DNA from: Chryseosolibacter indicum
Lineage (GTDB): Bacteria > Bacteroidota > Bacteroidia > Cytophagales > Cyclobacteriaceae
Length of the DNA stretch: 48,228 nt
Reading direction: 5' to 3'
Assembly: GCF_018598585.1 (NCBI RefSeq)
Contig: NZ_JAHESD010000048.1
Span: 1-48,228, forward strand
Within the stretch, counting starts at the first letter, position 1, and each line of letters starts with the position of its first letter. This document shows, in pieces, positions 16,991 through 25,892 of the stretch. The notes beneath the pieces were generated by a model that was not told the origin of the DNA, ran no database searches, and was given only the letters and a program-made list of their open reading frames with translations. Both the position numbers and the translations under genes were made by a program.

Positions 16991-19906
16991 TTATTCAATG
17001 ACAAGTTTTTTGGTAAAAGTCTCTTTTGTGGTATTGATTATTACCGTGTAAAGCCCCGGTTTCAGGTTATCTATTTTAATTTCATCACTTGCACTTACTC
17101 CTTTCTTATCTAAAACCACTTCAAAGGGATCAATAATCTTTATATTAATATGTGAATCGTAATTATCCGGGAAGTTTACCTTAATAAGGGTCCGAGCAGG
17201 ATTAGGGTACAGGGCAAAAGGTTCTCCCTGATTAGAAAGCTGCTGTTCGCTTATAGATGTTAAACTAGTTGGTGCGGAAGAGTGAACAATATCAATTGGT
17301 ACATTAGTGGCTCTGTTAGGATCTGATGTCCAACGAACAGACACAGTCCATTCTCCATTTACAGGCAAGCTCGGCGTATAGGTAACTCTTTTGCTACCTT
17401 TCCCGGTATTTCCATCATGCAAATAATTGGTCCCTTGATAGCCCGGGCTGGCACTGCTTGTTGTCCATGCACCTTCTATAGCAACACCACTTGTTGACGA
17501 GTTATCAAGGACAATATCACTTTGACCTGATTTAGAAAACTTGACCGCATCTGCTACAACGTATCCATTGGTGAAGTCAGTCCGTATTCTCACAAAACCA
17601 TTTGTGCCTGAGTCAAAATAGAAATTACCAAGCACCTGCATGGTGCCGCCATTCTGCTTTTGATTCACGTTAACGGTAGTTGTTATGCCTTGACTGGTTC
17701 CATTAATAAATACAGTATCTTGATGGGCATCAGTAGATCCATCATCATCTGTTACAGTAAGGGTAACTATATAACTTCCAATTGAAGAATACGTATGGCT
17801 TGCGTTTATTCCTGAGCCTGTCTCACCATCTCCAAAGTTCCACGCATAAGCAACTATATTACCATCTGCGTCTGAACTCCCGATTGCATCAACATTAATA
17901 TCCGTGTTTTCTATATTCGTAGAGAAGTGTGCTGTGGGAGGATTGTTTCCAGTTTCTTCAGACCGCAAAGCAAACTTAACTGCATCTGCTACCACGTAGC
18001 CATTCGCTCTATCATTGAGGATTATGATATTACCGGTAGTCCCGGCATTAAAATTAAAGCTACCGAGTTCTACCCACGTGCTACCATTGTGACGCTGGTT
18101 TATAAAGAGATCGGTCGTACCGCCGGCGTGATTGACCTGGATTGGAACATTTGAAGCGCGGTTTGGTGCGGATGTCCAGCGAATAGAGACATGATAGTTT
18201 CCTGATAGAGGTAGGTTTGGTGAATAACGCGCTTTCTTTCCACCTGCAACTCCGGTATTCCCATCCTGTAAATAATCTGCTCCATAATAGCCTGGACTTC
18301 CCGTGCTTGATGACCATGATCCTGTGAGCGCGGCAGTATTATTATCATTAATGAGTACAATAGAAGAGGGTACATCAGAAGTCTCAGCAGAATTACGACT
18401 TACCTTTTCTCCTACCGCCGAAACCACGTAGTAATATATAGTTCCATTGGTTACATTGCTGTCAGTATAAGTAGTGTTCGTTACGTTTGAAGCTATAACT
18501 GTATAAGGTCCTCCCTTGGTAGACGACCGCTTGATATTGTATCCGGAAGCTCCTACTGAAGCACCCCAACTTAAAGATACTTGTGCATTGCCTCCTGTAG
18601 CTACCAGAAATAAAGGTATGTCGGGAGTAAAACCTACCCCTTCTGTTGTTGCGCTTACTGGACTGCCTATAGTAGCAGTTCCACCAGCACCATTTGATGT
18701 TATAGTATAATAGTACGTTGTAGCTGGAATAGCCGTTGTGTCAGAATAAGTTGTTGATGTGACTCCGGAAGCAATTACAACATAAGGTCCACCACTATTA
18801 AAAGAGCGACTTACAGTATAATTATTTGCAGTATTAACTCCAGACCATGATAAATTAATTTGATGGGATGTAACGGCATGAGCAATAACGCCTGAGGGTT
18901 GAGGTTGATTGTTGTCTCTGGTATCCTTCAACCAATCTTGTAAGAACTGTCCCTGGTTCTCACCACCCATAAGATTCCAATTCCAGTCAAAATACTGCGG
19001 TTTCCAGTAGTTATCAAAAATATATCCCGTCCAACTAATATGAGGTCGTGCATCAATGTATTGTCGGAATGGAACGCCCCATCCTGAAGTGGTTCCGTTA
19101 GTTACCCCGTCAGAATAATTTGCATGTTGATTCCATCCAAATTCAGTTATCATTACAGGAATAGACTGCGCAGCTGTACCAAATTTTGAATTGAGATTAT
19201 TTTCACTTGCAGCTCCCTGGTTAGGATAAATATGATAAACATAAACCAGGTCGTTGCCTGCAATAGGATCAGTCACGGCCTGATTTACCCTTGTGCTCCA
19301 CTGAGGGTTTCCAACCAGGATAAGGTTTGGAGCCACTGCTCGGATATTTTGGATAACAGGCTGGATGAACTCCTTCCAGCATGTCCAACAATCCGGGCTG
19401 ATAGGTTCGTTAAATACTTCGAAAATTACATTTGGCGTATTGGCATAGCGAGGTGCTACATAATTCCAGAACTCAAGCACCTGCTCTTGTGAAATTCCAC
19501 CACTGCCATTGTAATCAAAATTAGAAACAAAATGAAGGTCGACAATGATATAAAGACCTTTGGCGATTGCTTGTTGAACGTACGGATCTATGATGGCTGC
19601 AAAACTCTTGGCAGGATCACTTACTTTCGCTGTTGTAACCTGTAACCGTACTACCCTTGAATTCCACCCTGCAGAAGCATCTGCCTGCCAGGTAAGCATT
19701 TCGCTAATGGGTTTACGATTACAAGTTGTACATTCGTTGTTGTGTTCAGGCGCAAGTACTGATACGCCACGTAGTGTAACCACATTTCCTGCCTCATCCA
19801 CGATCTGGTTGCCATTGACGTGAAGCCAGGATACTTGTGCGAACGCCTGCGTAATGAATAGCAGAAAAAACAAAATGTAAAAAGAGCATAGTTGTCTGGT
19901 ATGCAT
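16991..19906 (-). CDS. Secreted modular GH5 glycoside hydrolase with FN3, PKD, golvesin-like and T9SS sorting domains
   Basis: The 971-residue protein (ATG 19906; the frame upstream starts at TTG) has a signal peptide to about residue 24 and a GH5 clan-A barrel (about 26-335). Glu167 in VFEVFNEP is the expected acid/base and Glu255 in VMITEFGW the nucleophile. Two fibronectin type III repeats (about 345-425, 430-510) follow, then a golvesin/xanthan-lyase-type beta domain (about 515-650) and a PKD domain (654-736, WNFGDGETG). A second golvesin-like unit has its halves in reversed order: the C-terminal half at 739-793 and the N-terminal half at 795-880. The last 75 residues (FALYPNPARTL to KKLVIE) are a T9SS type A sorting domain. 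It should be a surface or secreted endo-beta-glycanase (cellulase, mannanase or similar), probably feeding the susCD system next door. Confidence 0.93.
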   Translation of the reverse strand: MHTRQLCSFYILFFLLFITQAFAQVSWLHVNGNQIVDEAGNVVTLRGVSVLAPEHNNECTTCNRKPISEMLTWQADASAGWNSRVVRLQVTTAKVSDPAKSFAAIIDPYVQQAIAKGLYIIVDLHFVSNFDYNGSGGISQEQVLEFWNYVAPRYANTPNVIFEVFNEPISPDCWTCWKEFIQPVIQNIRAVAPNLILVGNPQWSTRVNQAVTDPIAGNDLVYVYHIYPNQGAASENNLNSKFGTAAQSIPVMITEFGWNQHANYSDGVTNGTTSGWGVPFRQYIDARPHISWTGYIFDNYWKPQYFDWNWNLMGGENQGQFLQDWLKDTRDNNQPQPSGVIAHAVTSHQINLSWSGVNTANNYTVSRSFNSGGPYVVIASGVTSTTYSDTTAIPATTYYYTITSNGAGGTATIGSPVSATTEGVGFTPDIPLFLVATGGNAQVSLSWGASVGASGYNIKRSSTKGGPYTVIASNVTNTTYTDSNVTNGTIYYYVVSAVGEKVSRNSAETSDVPSSIVLINDNNTAALTGSWSSSTGSPGYYGADYLQDGNTGVAGGKKARYSPNLPLSGNYHVSIRWTSAPNRASNVPIQVNHAGGTTDLFINQRHNGSTWVELGSFNFNAGTTGNIIILNDRANGYVVADAVKFALRSEETGNNPPTAHFSTNIENTDINVDAIGSSDADGNIVAYAWNFGDGETGSGINASHTYSSIGSYIVTLTVTDDDGSTDAHQDTVFINGTSQGITTTVNVNQKQNGGTMQVLGNFYFDSGTNGFVRIRTDFTNGYVVADAVKFSKSGQSDIVLDNSSTSGVAIEGAWTTSSASPGYQGTNYLHDGNTGKGSKRVTYTPSLPVNGEWTVSVRWTSDPNRATNVPIDIVHSSAPTSLTSISEQQLSNQGEPFALYPNPARTLIKVNFPDNYDSHINIKIIDPFEVVLDKKGVSASDEIKIDNLKPGLYTVIINTTKETFTKKLVIE

Positions 19907-20280
19907 AACAAATGATTTTAAGTTTGACAATACGATATCATCCCCTGGTTTTTAAGCAGCGGTGATCTTTTATGAACATTCAGATGCAGTGGGTAAAAAA
20001 GGCATAGCAATTCCTTGACTATGATATGCACCTAGTCAGATGAATGCTTCATTTAAATAAGGTTGGATTTTTACGTGTTGAGATTCTTCATGTGCTTAAG
20101 TTTAGTTGTTTGGAAAGATGAACTTGTATCAATTATTCTAAATAAATTACTGCTTCTTGATACATTTCAATCGTTACCATAATAGAAGCACGTCTTGAAG
20201 TTTTTAACTCACTTTAAATATTTTTTTTATTTATCAAGCGCGTAATTGATTGCACGATTCGTGATATAATGATAATCAGT
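19907..20280. other. Intergenic region, no gene seen
   Basis: About 370 bases upstream of the GH5 gene and downstream of an SDR gene, both minus-strand. It must hold the GH5 promoter, but I see no convincing TTG/TAnnTTTG pair. There is an A/T-rich tract with a run of Ts near 20220. No coding signal was noticed. Confidence 0.4.
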
Positions 20281-21090
20281 TTAGCAAAAAAGATACGGGG
20301 TTAAGATGTCGTTAGTTAACTTCCAAAGTTTCCTTCTGGTAGGAACATCATACACCTGAGGGATCGCCTTGGACAGACGTTTACTGTTATAATAACACCC
20401 CGTCTCCTTAATCTTTAGCAAGCCTTCCACTGCAGATGCCCCCTCTTCAACAGTACTCATTACATAACTACGATCCATAACCATTTTTGTATTCATTAAT
20501 GTGGCTGGATGGAGCGCATTTACTGTGATACCTTTCCCCTTCAACCGCTCTGCAAGATCAAAAGTGTACATGATCAAAGCCGCCTTGCTTTTACTGTAGG
20601 CGGAAAAGCTCTCATAATATTTTTCCATCATAAAATCTGAAAAATCCAAAGCCCGTTGGGCAGCAGATGCTACGTTGATTATTTTGCTGGATTGTAAGCT
20701 CATAATGGCGAGTAATTTTTCCGTCAATAGCACCTGAGCAAAGTAGTTCACAGCCAATGTCAGTTCAATGCCATCTGTATTCACTTCGCGTTTTGATAAA
20801 GCCGTTCCCGCATTGTTTATGAGTATATCAATCCTTTTATCCTCATTTAATAGCCTTATGCCTAAAGCGTTTACATCACTTAATAAAGAAAAGTCAGCAT
20901 TGTAATAATGGATATTGGGATTACCTGTTCTATGCTTCAAATCACGAAGAACTTCTTCTCCTTTTGTCATATTCCTACCGTGAATAAGTAAGTGAGCGCC
21001 TTGCTCAGCGAGATGCATTGCCACCAATTTTCCTAGACCATCTGTGGCTCCTGTTATAAAAATAGTTTTGCCTGACACAGAATTTTCCAT
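20281..21090 (-). CDS. Short-chain dehydrogenase/reductase (SDR)
   Basis: A 269-residue classical-type SDR. The nucleotide-binding motif TGATDGLG is at 13-20, NNAG at 92-95, catalytic Ser142 in NVASAA, and Tyr165-x-x-x-Lys169 in AYSKSK. The Arg in HGRN at the end of strand 2 suggests NADP(H). After NALHPAT the C-terminal region is typical of the retinol-dehydrogenase-like or protochlorophyllide-reductase-like SDRs, but substrate cannot be assigned. It follows the PEBP gene on the same strand after an intrinsic terminator, so it may have some read-through dependence on the AraC-PEBP unit or its own promoter. Confidence 0.92.
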   Translation of the reverse strand: MENSVSGKTIFITGATDGLGKLVAMHLAEQGAHLLIHGRNMTKGEEVLRDLKHRTGNPNIHYYNADFSLLSDVNALGIRLLNEDKRIDILINNAGTALSKREVNTDGIELTLAVNYFAQVLLTEKLLAIMSLQSSKIINVASAAQRALDFSDFMMEKYYESFSAYSKSKAALIMYTFDLAERLKGKGITVNALHPATLMNTKMVMDRSYVMSTVEEGASAVEGLLKIKETGCYYNSKRLSKAIPQVYDVPTRRKLWKLTNDILTPYLFC

Positions 21091-21135
21091 TCTTATCTTA
21101 AATGTTTTTAACTCAATATTCTTAATAAAGAAATA

Positions 21136-21158
21136 CTCCGTAGCTATACGCTACGGAG
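21136..21158 (-). terminator. Intrinsic terminator after the PEBP gene
   Basis: Perfect 9-bp stem CTCCGTAGC / GCTACGGAG with loop TATAC, followed on the minus strand by TATTTCTTTATT. It starts 21 bases after the PEBP stop and 45 bases before the SDR start. Confidence 0.7.
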
Positions 21159-21179
21159 AAGATATTAGCTCAAGATTGC

Positions 21180-21707
21180 TTACTGCTGAGCATATACAAC
21201 TAACGAAGCTTTTGCAATTGTGTTCATGTTAAGCAAAAAGCCAGTTAGCGCTGCGCTTGCGTTTTCGGTTGCTTGTATCGTTTCGCTAAGTGCATGTACG
21301 GTAAAGATGTACCGGTGAAGTTGCCCTGGCGGAGGACAGGGCCCATAGTACCCCTTAACACCCGCATCATTTAATCCACCAACTGCTTCGTTGGGCAGCT
21401 GATTTTTTAATAGACTTCCTGAGTCTGTACTAAGAAATGTAAGCGTGGCCGGAATGTTATATACGACCCAATGCCATAAACCACTGCCTGTTGGTGCGTC
21501 CATGTCATACATTGTTAATGCAAACGCCTTCGTTTCTTTCGGCGCATTTTCCCAATGCAATTCCGGGGAGATATTTTCTCCGGCGCAATCAGTAGCAAAA
21601 TGTTTTTTCGTAAACTGACCTCCCAGATCCTTGCTTCTTAGGGTGAACGTCGCCGCCGCCTCTGTGCTTACAGCTGCAACTGCTCCCGATGTTTTTCCTT
21701 TTTCCAT
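21180..21707 (-). CDS. YbhB/YbcL family Raf-kinase-inhibitor-like protein (PEBP fold)
   Basis: The 175-residue protein shows the bacterial PEBP motifs in order: FTLRSKDLGG, the ligand-site segment CAGENISPELHWENAP, FALTMYDMDAPTGSGLWHWVVYNIP (the DxDAP and WHW signature), GGLNDAGVKGYYGPCPPPG, and HRYIFTVHAL. These residues line the anion-binding pocket of the fold. No signal peptide is present, so it is cytoplasmic, unlike YbcL of Escherichia coli. Cellular function in bacteria is poorly known. The AraC-type regulator gene lies 76 bases upstream on the same strand and is the likely controller. Confidence 0.92.
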   Translation of the reverse strand: MEKGKTSGAVAAVSTEAAATFTLRSKDLGGQFTKKHFATDCAGENISPELHWENAPKETKAFALTMYDMDAPTGSGLWHWVVYNIPATLTFLSTDSGSLLKNQLPNEAVGGLNDAGVKGYYGPCPPPGQLHRYIFTVHALSETIQATENASAALTGFLLNMNTIAKASLVVYAQQ

Positions 21708-21783
21708 TTTACTTTGTGTTTTTAAATCTTACACAAAGGTGTGCAAGCGAGACCCTATACGGCTATCGCTATTAAGTCAAAAC

Positions 21784-22644
21784 CTATCGGGAAGAGGTCA
21801 TCTTTTGTTGTTGGAACTGTTTAGGACTAATTCCATACACTTGTTTAAAGATTTGTGAGAAGCTAGAGTGGTTTTCATACCCTACTTTATGAAATACTTC
21901 ACTTGGATTTTCATTCTGCAGTAATAATTGCGTTGCTATTTCCATCTTTCGTTTCACAAAGTACTGCCCAGGCGGTACGTTGTAAAGTTTTAAAAACTTT
22001 CGCTTAAAGGTAGAAACACTTGTATGGCATATAAATGCTAATTCCTCCAATGAAAGGTTATTTGTTATGTTTTGTTCTACTGCTTTTTTTATTTCCAGGT
22101 CAGAATACGCTGCCTGTCTACGCGCCTGAAATGACAAAATCGCCTCAGGATATTTTTCAAGAAGGTGAAGCATAAGCTCCTCAAATTTTAACTCTTTTTT
22201 CTTATCTGCAAGAAAAGATGTTTGATTCTGAATTAACCTAAGTGATGTAATAAAGTTTAATACAAATTCGTCTTTCTCAAAGACAACGAAAGGCTCGCTT
22301 CTTTCAATTATTCCTGACGAAACCATTTCAATAATTGATGCATACTTTAAAAAGAATCGTGTAAGCGCCGAATTATCAAAAAAGAACATTGTACTTTGGA
22401 AATGACTATTAACTGTTAGCTTTTCTGTAAAAAGACAATTGCCTGAAGAAAGCAACACAAACTGTGAATCCTTAATAGTAGTAGCCTTGTTTCCGTAGTG
22501 AACTACCTTCTCCCCTTTTTCTAATAAAGTAATGAGATTTTGTTGAAGAAAGATTCTATTCCTCTGGACTTGCTGCTCAGTATAATAACAGAATATGCTA
22601 AAAGTATCGAGTAAATTCGGTGGTGCTGTCACAATGTCCTTCAT
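21784..22644 (-). CDS. AraC-family transcriptional regulator
   Basis: The 286-residue protein has a C-terminal AraC/XylS DNA-binding domain (about residues 185-286). Its first helix-turn-helix is LSLEELAFICHTSVSTFKRKF and its second is NPSEVFHKVGYENHSSFSQIF, followed by the conserved KQVYGISPKQFQQQ. The N-terminal 180 residues are a sensing domain similar in composition to ExsA-type or cupin-like effector domains, with no clear ligand motif. The open frame starts at a TTG, but ATG 22644 (MKDIVTAPPN) is preferred. It is followed on the same strand by the PEBP gene and the SDR, which are its likely targets. Confidence 0.92.
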   Translation of the reverse strand: MKDIVTAPPNLLDTFSIFCYYTEQQVQRNRIFLQQNLITLLEKGEKVVHYGNKATTIKDSQFVLLSSGNCLFTEKLTVNSHFQSTMFFFDNSALTRFFLKYASIIEMVSSGIIERSEPFVVFEKDEFVLNFITSLRLIQNQTSFLADKKKELKFEELMLHLLEKYPEAILSFQARRQAAYSDLEIKKAVEQNITNNLSLEELAFICHTSVSTFKRKFLKLYNVPPGQYFVKRKMEIATQLLLQNENPSEVFHKVGYENHSSFSQIFKQVYGISPKQFQQQKMTSSR

Positions 22645-22892
22645 AGTAATGTCATAGTTCAACAAGAGCCCGCCGCAAATCTACTGATAGAATTCAAGAG
22701 ATATTGTCAGCAAAGGTCTTTATTTAAGAGGAAGTTTACATTACCGTTTTCAAAACGTGATGCGAAACGCAGACCTTATTATATAGGTTGATTTTGAAGT
22801 AGCGTTGCAACGGATATCCAATTACAGGACATTTCCCTGCAACCAGCATTAACTACCCCATAGTTGGCAACCATTGCACCTACTTTTTCATA

Positions 22893-23867
22893 TCAAATAA
22901 TCACTACCAATCTTTTACCATCTGATACTTCCATATCCCATACTTTCTCAATGTCCTGCAAATTGACAGTCACGGTATTTACTTTTAATTTATTATCAGC
23001 AGCAAGCTGAAACATTTCAGGAAGAATCTCTTTAATTAACTTCTGCATTTCATCTTTCGTCCAGCTCCCCAAACCCGAACCTGATAGTTGCAGGTTAAGG
23101 CTTCGTAACATTTCTGATGAAAGTTGAATTTCATTACCAGCAAGAGAGCCAATAGAGACAAAACGCGTTCTATGGGTAAAAGCACCCTTACCCTTTAAAG
23201 ACCCCAGAATAAGTTCTGCTGTATGACCCCACAGGTAATCCAGGATAACATCGATAGGTGTTTCAGCATGTAATTTTTTTATTTGTTCAACAAATGATTT
23301 GTCATCTTGTCTGATAGGAACAATTGCATCTGCTCCTAATGACAATAAGGATTGTAATGATTTTTCATTTCTTCCGGTTACAATAACCTTTCTCGCACCG
23401 TAATACTTTGCAATTTGCACGGCCATCTTCCCAGTAAACCCGGTTGCTCCGTTTATCAGAACTGTCTCCCCATTCTTCATCCCTGCGCTGATGCGCAGCG
23501 CCATCACTGAGCCTGCAACTGCATTTGGCAACGCTGCCGCGGTAGCATCGTCAAGACCTTCAGGTACTGTTATTAATTTGCTTTTTTCGACAATAGCTTT
23601 TTCGGCAATCATGCCAGTAACACCCAATGCATAAACGCGAGTTCCGTCTTCCAATAGTCCGATACCATCAACACCAATTACTTTTGCATGTTGCATGTCG
23701 TCTTTTGTTGAATAGTGTTTACCTGTAGCGCGGGACTTATCTAAATGTTTGATTGATGCTGCCTTTACTGAAATCAATACTTCATCTCTGCTACCAGCTA
23801 TCGGTTCAGGAAAATTCTTAACGTATTGCGGTGCTACACCTCCCGGAGTCATTACTAATGCTTTCAT
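22893..23867 (-). CDS. Quinone-oxidoreductase-like medium-chain dehydrogenase (MDR)
   Basis: The 324-residue protein has the GroES-like N-terminal domain (MKALVMTPGG, EVLISVKAASIKHLDKS, GVDGIGLLEDGTRVYA) and a Rossmann domain with NGATGFTGKMAVQIAKYYGA, followed by VTGRNEKSLQSLLSLGADAIV, where the Arg after strand 2 suggests NADPH. The cysteine ligands of zinc-dependent alcohol dehydrogenases are absent, so it belongs to the zinc-free quinone-reductase or enoyl-reductase side of the MDR superfamily. The Crp/Fnr-type regulator gene is just upstream on the same strand, and a perfect 16-bp palindrome lies in the 79-base gap. Induction by that regulator in response to an electrophile or quinone is a reasonable inference. 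Confidence 0.9.
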   Translation of the reverse strand: MKALVMTPGGVAPQYVKNFPEPIAGSRDEVLISVKAASIKHLDKSRATGKHYSTKDDMQHAKVIGVDGIGLLEDGTRVYALGVTGMIAEKAIVEKSKLITVPEGLDDATAAALPNAVAGSVMALRISAGMKNGETVLINGATGFTGKMAVQIAKYYGARKVIVTGRNEKSLQSLLSLGADAIVPIRQDDKSFVEQIKKLHAETPIDVILDYLWGHTAELILGSLKGKGAFTHRTRFVSIGSLAGNEIQLSSEMLRSLNLQLSGSGLGSWTKDEMQKLIKEILPEMFQLAADNKLKVNTVTVNLQDIEKVWDMEVSDGKRLVVII

Positions 23868-23917
23868 CTTTAAAATAATTTTATTTGTAAAATTACTTTC
23901 ACAGCATTCCGGGAGGC

Positions 23918-23933
23918 GATAACATTTGTTATC
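23918..23933. promoter_or_regulatory. Palindrome upstream of the MDR gene, candidate Crp/Fnr-type operator
   Basis: GATAAC-ATTT-GTTATC, perfect 6-bp arms around an ATTT centre. Its middle is about 58 bases before the MDR start and it begins 14 bases after the regulator stop. The analogous gap of the second Crp/Fnr-SDR pair holds a palindrome with the same centre at nearly the same distance. Confidence 0.55.
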
Positions 23934-23946
23934 AAATGAAGATCGG

Positions 23947-24522
23947 CTATTTCTTTTTAGCCAGCTTGCTTTTTATGCGACTCAAATGAACTTTAGTAAT
24001 ACCCAAATAGGAGGCTATATAATGTTGCGGCACACGTTGTACTATATGTGGCCGTTCATTTATTAAGTTCAAATAACGTTGATAAGGCGTATCCTTTATA
24101 AAAGATATAAAATGGGTCATGTAGTTAAAAGTGCGGTCAAATACTATATCGATAAGCATATCCCTTAATTGAGGTATAGCCTTTATCTCTTCAATTATTT
24201 TGTCAAAGTCCCTTTTATGGATCCACCAAACAATACATGGCTCGATGGTTTCAAGTGTAACAGGACTGGGTATTTTCTTTCTGAAACTCACGATGGAGCT
24301 CACCATATTGCCTTCAAAGAAAAACTGCGTTGTAATGTCCTTTCCATTATTGTTATACCATACGCGAATGCAGCCCTTTTCAATTAAATACATTCTCTTG
24401 GAGATCTCGCCCTCACTTAAAAGCTTGGTACGCGCCGGAACTTCTATTTTTTTAAAACGACTTACATACTCCTGCCACTTATTATCTTCAATTGGAAAAT
24501 TCTTTCTGAACTGTTCAAACAT
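23947..24522 (-). CDS. Crp/Fnr-family transcriptional regulator
   Basis: The 191-residue protein has an N-terminal cyclic-nucleotide-binding-like beta barrel (EVPARTKLLSEGEISKRMYLIEKGCIRVWY, then GKDITTQFFFEGNMVSSIVSF) and a C-terminal winged helix with QRVPQHYIASYLGITKVHLSRIKSKLAKK, where the I-A-S-Y-L-G-I-T-x-x-x-L-S-R pattern is typical of Bacteroidota Crp/Fnr proteins. No Fe-S cysteines of the Fnr type are seen, and the cAMP-contacting Arg-Ser pair of Crp is not evident, so the signal is unknown. It probably controls the adjacent MDR gene, 79 bases downstream. Confidence 0.92.
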   Translation of the reverse strand: MFEQFRKNFPIEDNKWQEYVSRFKKIEVPARTKLLSEGEISKRMYLIEKGCIRVWYNNNGKDITTQFFFEGNMVSSIVSFRKKIPSPVTLETIEPCIVWWIHKRDFDKIIEEIKAIPQLRDMLIDIVFDRTFNYMTHFISFIKDTPYQRYLNLINERPHIVQRVPQHYIASYLGITKVHLSRIKSKLAKKK

Positions 24523-24616
24523 CGCTGATCGTGTTGCATTATAAATCTAGTTACAAAGACGCCGACTCGAAGAAAACCATTTAACTATTTGTTATTATTT
24601 TTTGCTGATGGCTAAT

Positions 24617-24679
24617 ATTTAAGGTTCGACCTTCTGCGTTCGAGGTTCTGGATTCTGAGTTTTGTGGTTCTGAGTTTGT
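24617..24679. repeat. Degenerate GGTTCTG/GTTCGA low-complexity repeat
   Basis: A run of imperfect 7-10 base units built from GGTTCGA, CTTCTGC, GGTTCTG, GATTCTGA and GGTTCTGA lies between a Crp/Fnr gene and a TonB-C gene. Degenerate G/T-rich tracts of this kind occur between Bacteroidota genes. It is non-coding and probably arose by slippage. Confidence 0.5.
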
Positions 24680-24789
24680 CCATGCATGCCAGACGTTGAC
24701 GCTTTTCAGTTTGAATGTAAGATGAACTTACTATTGTCGTTATAGCACTGTGCAATAACTCATCTTAAGCTAACGGAAAATTGATCACG

Positions 24790-25635
24790 TTATTTAAAAT
24801 TTAATGGTATTATGTACGGCACGCTGACTGCTTTGCCATTTTGTACCCCGGGTTTCCAACGCGGCATTGAATTAATCACGCGAAGAACTTCCGAATCGAA
24901 CGCAGAAGAAATTCCCTTAACAATATAGGGGTTTTCGGGTATCCCTTCTTTATTTAATATAAAAGAAACTATCACCTCGCCCTTCGTACCTTTTGGAACT
25001 TTGATGTTGTTCCGTAGATAAGCTAATAAATTTTCATATCCCCCAAAGAACTCGGGAAGCTGCTCTGCGAGCAGTGATCTGTCTGTTGAGTCATTACGCT
25101 CAGGCAAGGAAATTGTAAAGTCATTTTCAATTGTGTCGCGTAATGGTGACTCCGTTAGAAAGTTCGATAAACAGTCAATGCTTAACCTGACGGTACGCGC
25201 AACATCACCCCTAACATCCGCGTTTGCACTTAGTACTCTTCTTGAAAAAACACTTAATGATTTGATTTCTTTACTCCGAAAAGCATCCAATTGTGCGGTT
25301 CCCATGTTTAGATGAACAACTACCTGGCGATTACAGTTTTGCAACTGATTTTTCATCTCCAACTTAGAGCCGTCCACAAACTTCGCTACTATTTTTTCAT
25401 CTGTTCCCATGCATGCGAATTCGGAAACAACATCAATTACCAGTACAATTGACGTCTCCCAAATAAACCCGTACAATGAAAACTTTTTAGGACCATCATA
25501 AACGTCAACATAGTCCTTAAACGCATACAGTTTCTCACCATATTTATCTTGTGTTAAAGACGCGTACTGATCGCAATGCTGCCCCTGCACCACAGATATG
25601 TAAAACACTAAAAGAAGAAGGAATGTAATTCGCAT
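24790..25635 (-). CDS. Secreted protein with C-terminal TonB domain
   Basis: The 281-residue product (ATG 25635; the longer frame begins at a GTG) starts with a signal peptide MRITFLLLLVFYISVVQG. About residues 200-281 form a TonB C-terminal domain: GGYENLLAYLRNNIKVP, GEVIVSFILNKEGIPENPYIVKG, EVLRVINSMPRWKPGVQNGK, then VPYIIPLNF. The N-terminal domain (about 20-190) is unknown, with three well-spaced Cys residues. Unlike an energy-coupling TonB it has no uncleaved N-terminal anchor and no Pro-rich spacer, so it may be a periplasmic adaptor rather than an ExbBD-linked energiser. No ExbB/ExbD genes are nearby. Confidence 0.82.
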   Translation of the reverse strand: MRITFLLLLVFYISVVQGQHCDQYASLTQDKYGEKLYAFKDYVDVYDGPKKFSLYGFIWETSIVLVIDVVSEFACMGTDEKIVAKFVDGSKLEMKNQLQNCNRQVVVHLNMGTAQLDAFRSKEIKSLSVFSRRVLSANADVRGDVARTVRLSIDCLSNFLTESPLRDTIENDFTISLPERNDSTDRSLLAEQLPEFFGGYENLLAYLRNNIKVPKGTKGEVIVSFILNKEGIPENPYIVKGISSAFDSEVLRVINSMPRWKPGVQNGKAVSVPYIIPLNFK

Positions 25636-25892
25636 GGGATTAAAGGAGTAAAGATAGAACTTTAAACAGACACGGGGGTTAATAGTAACGAAAACACATA
25701 TCAACACAATTTTTCCCTAAGGCTGCTTTACCGGCGTGATCTAAACAACCTCCTTTAAAAAGAGTATTCTCACAAAAACATTTCCCTTACCTAACGTTCA
25801 AGAAAAATATCTGTTTACTTTACGCTAGAAAAATTATAGCCTTAATTTGACTTAAGAAAGGCAACTAATTATAATAACAAATAGACACAGAT

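Noticed and set aside
22666-22892. Short minus-strand frame (about 31 codons) between AraC and MDR genes
   Set aside because: No start signal, no domain-like features and too short to support.
24200-24544. 114-codon plus-strand frame
   Set aside because: Antisense shadow of a clear Crp/Fnr regulator.
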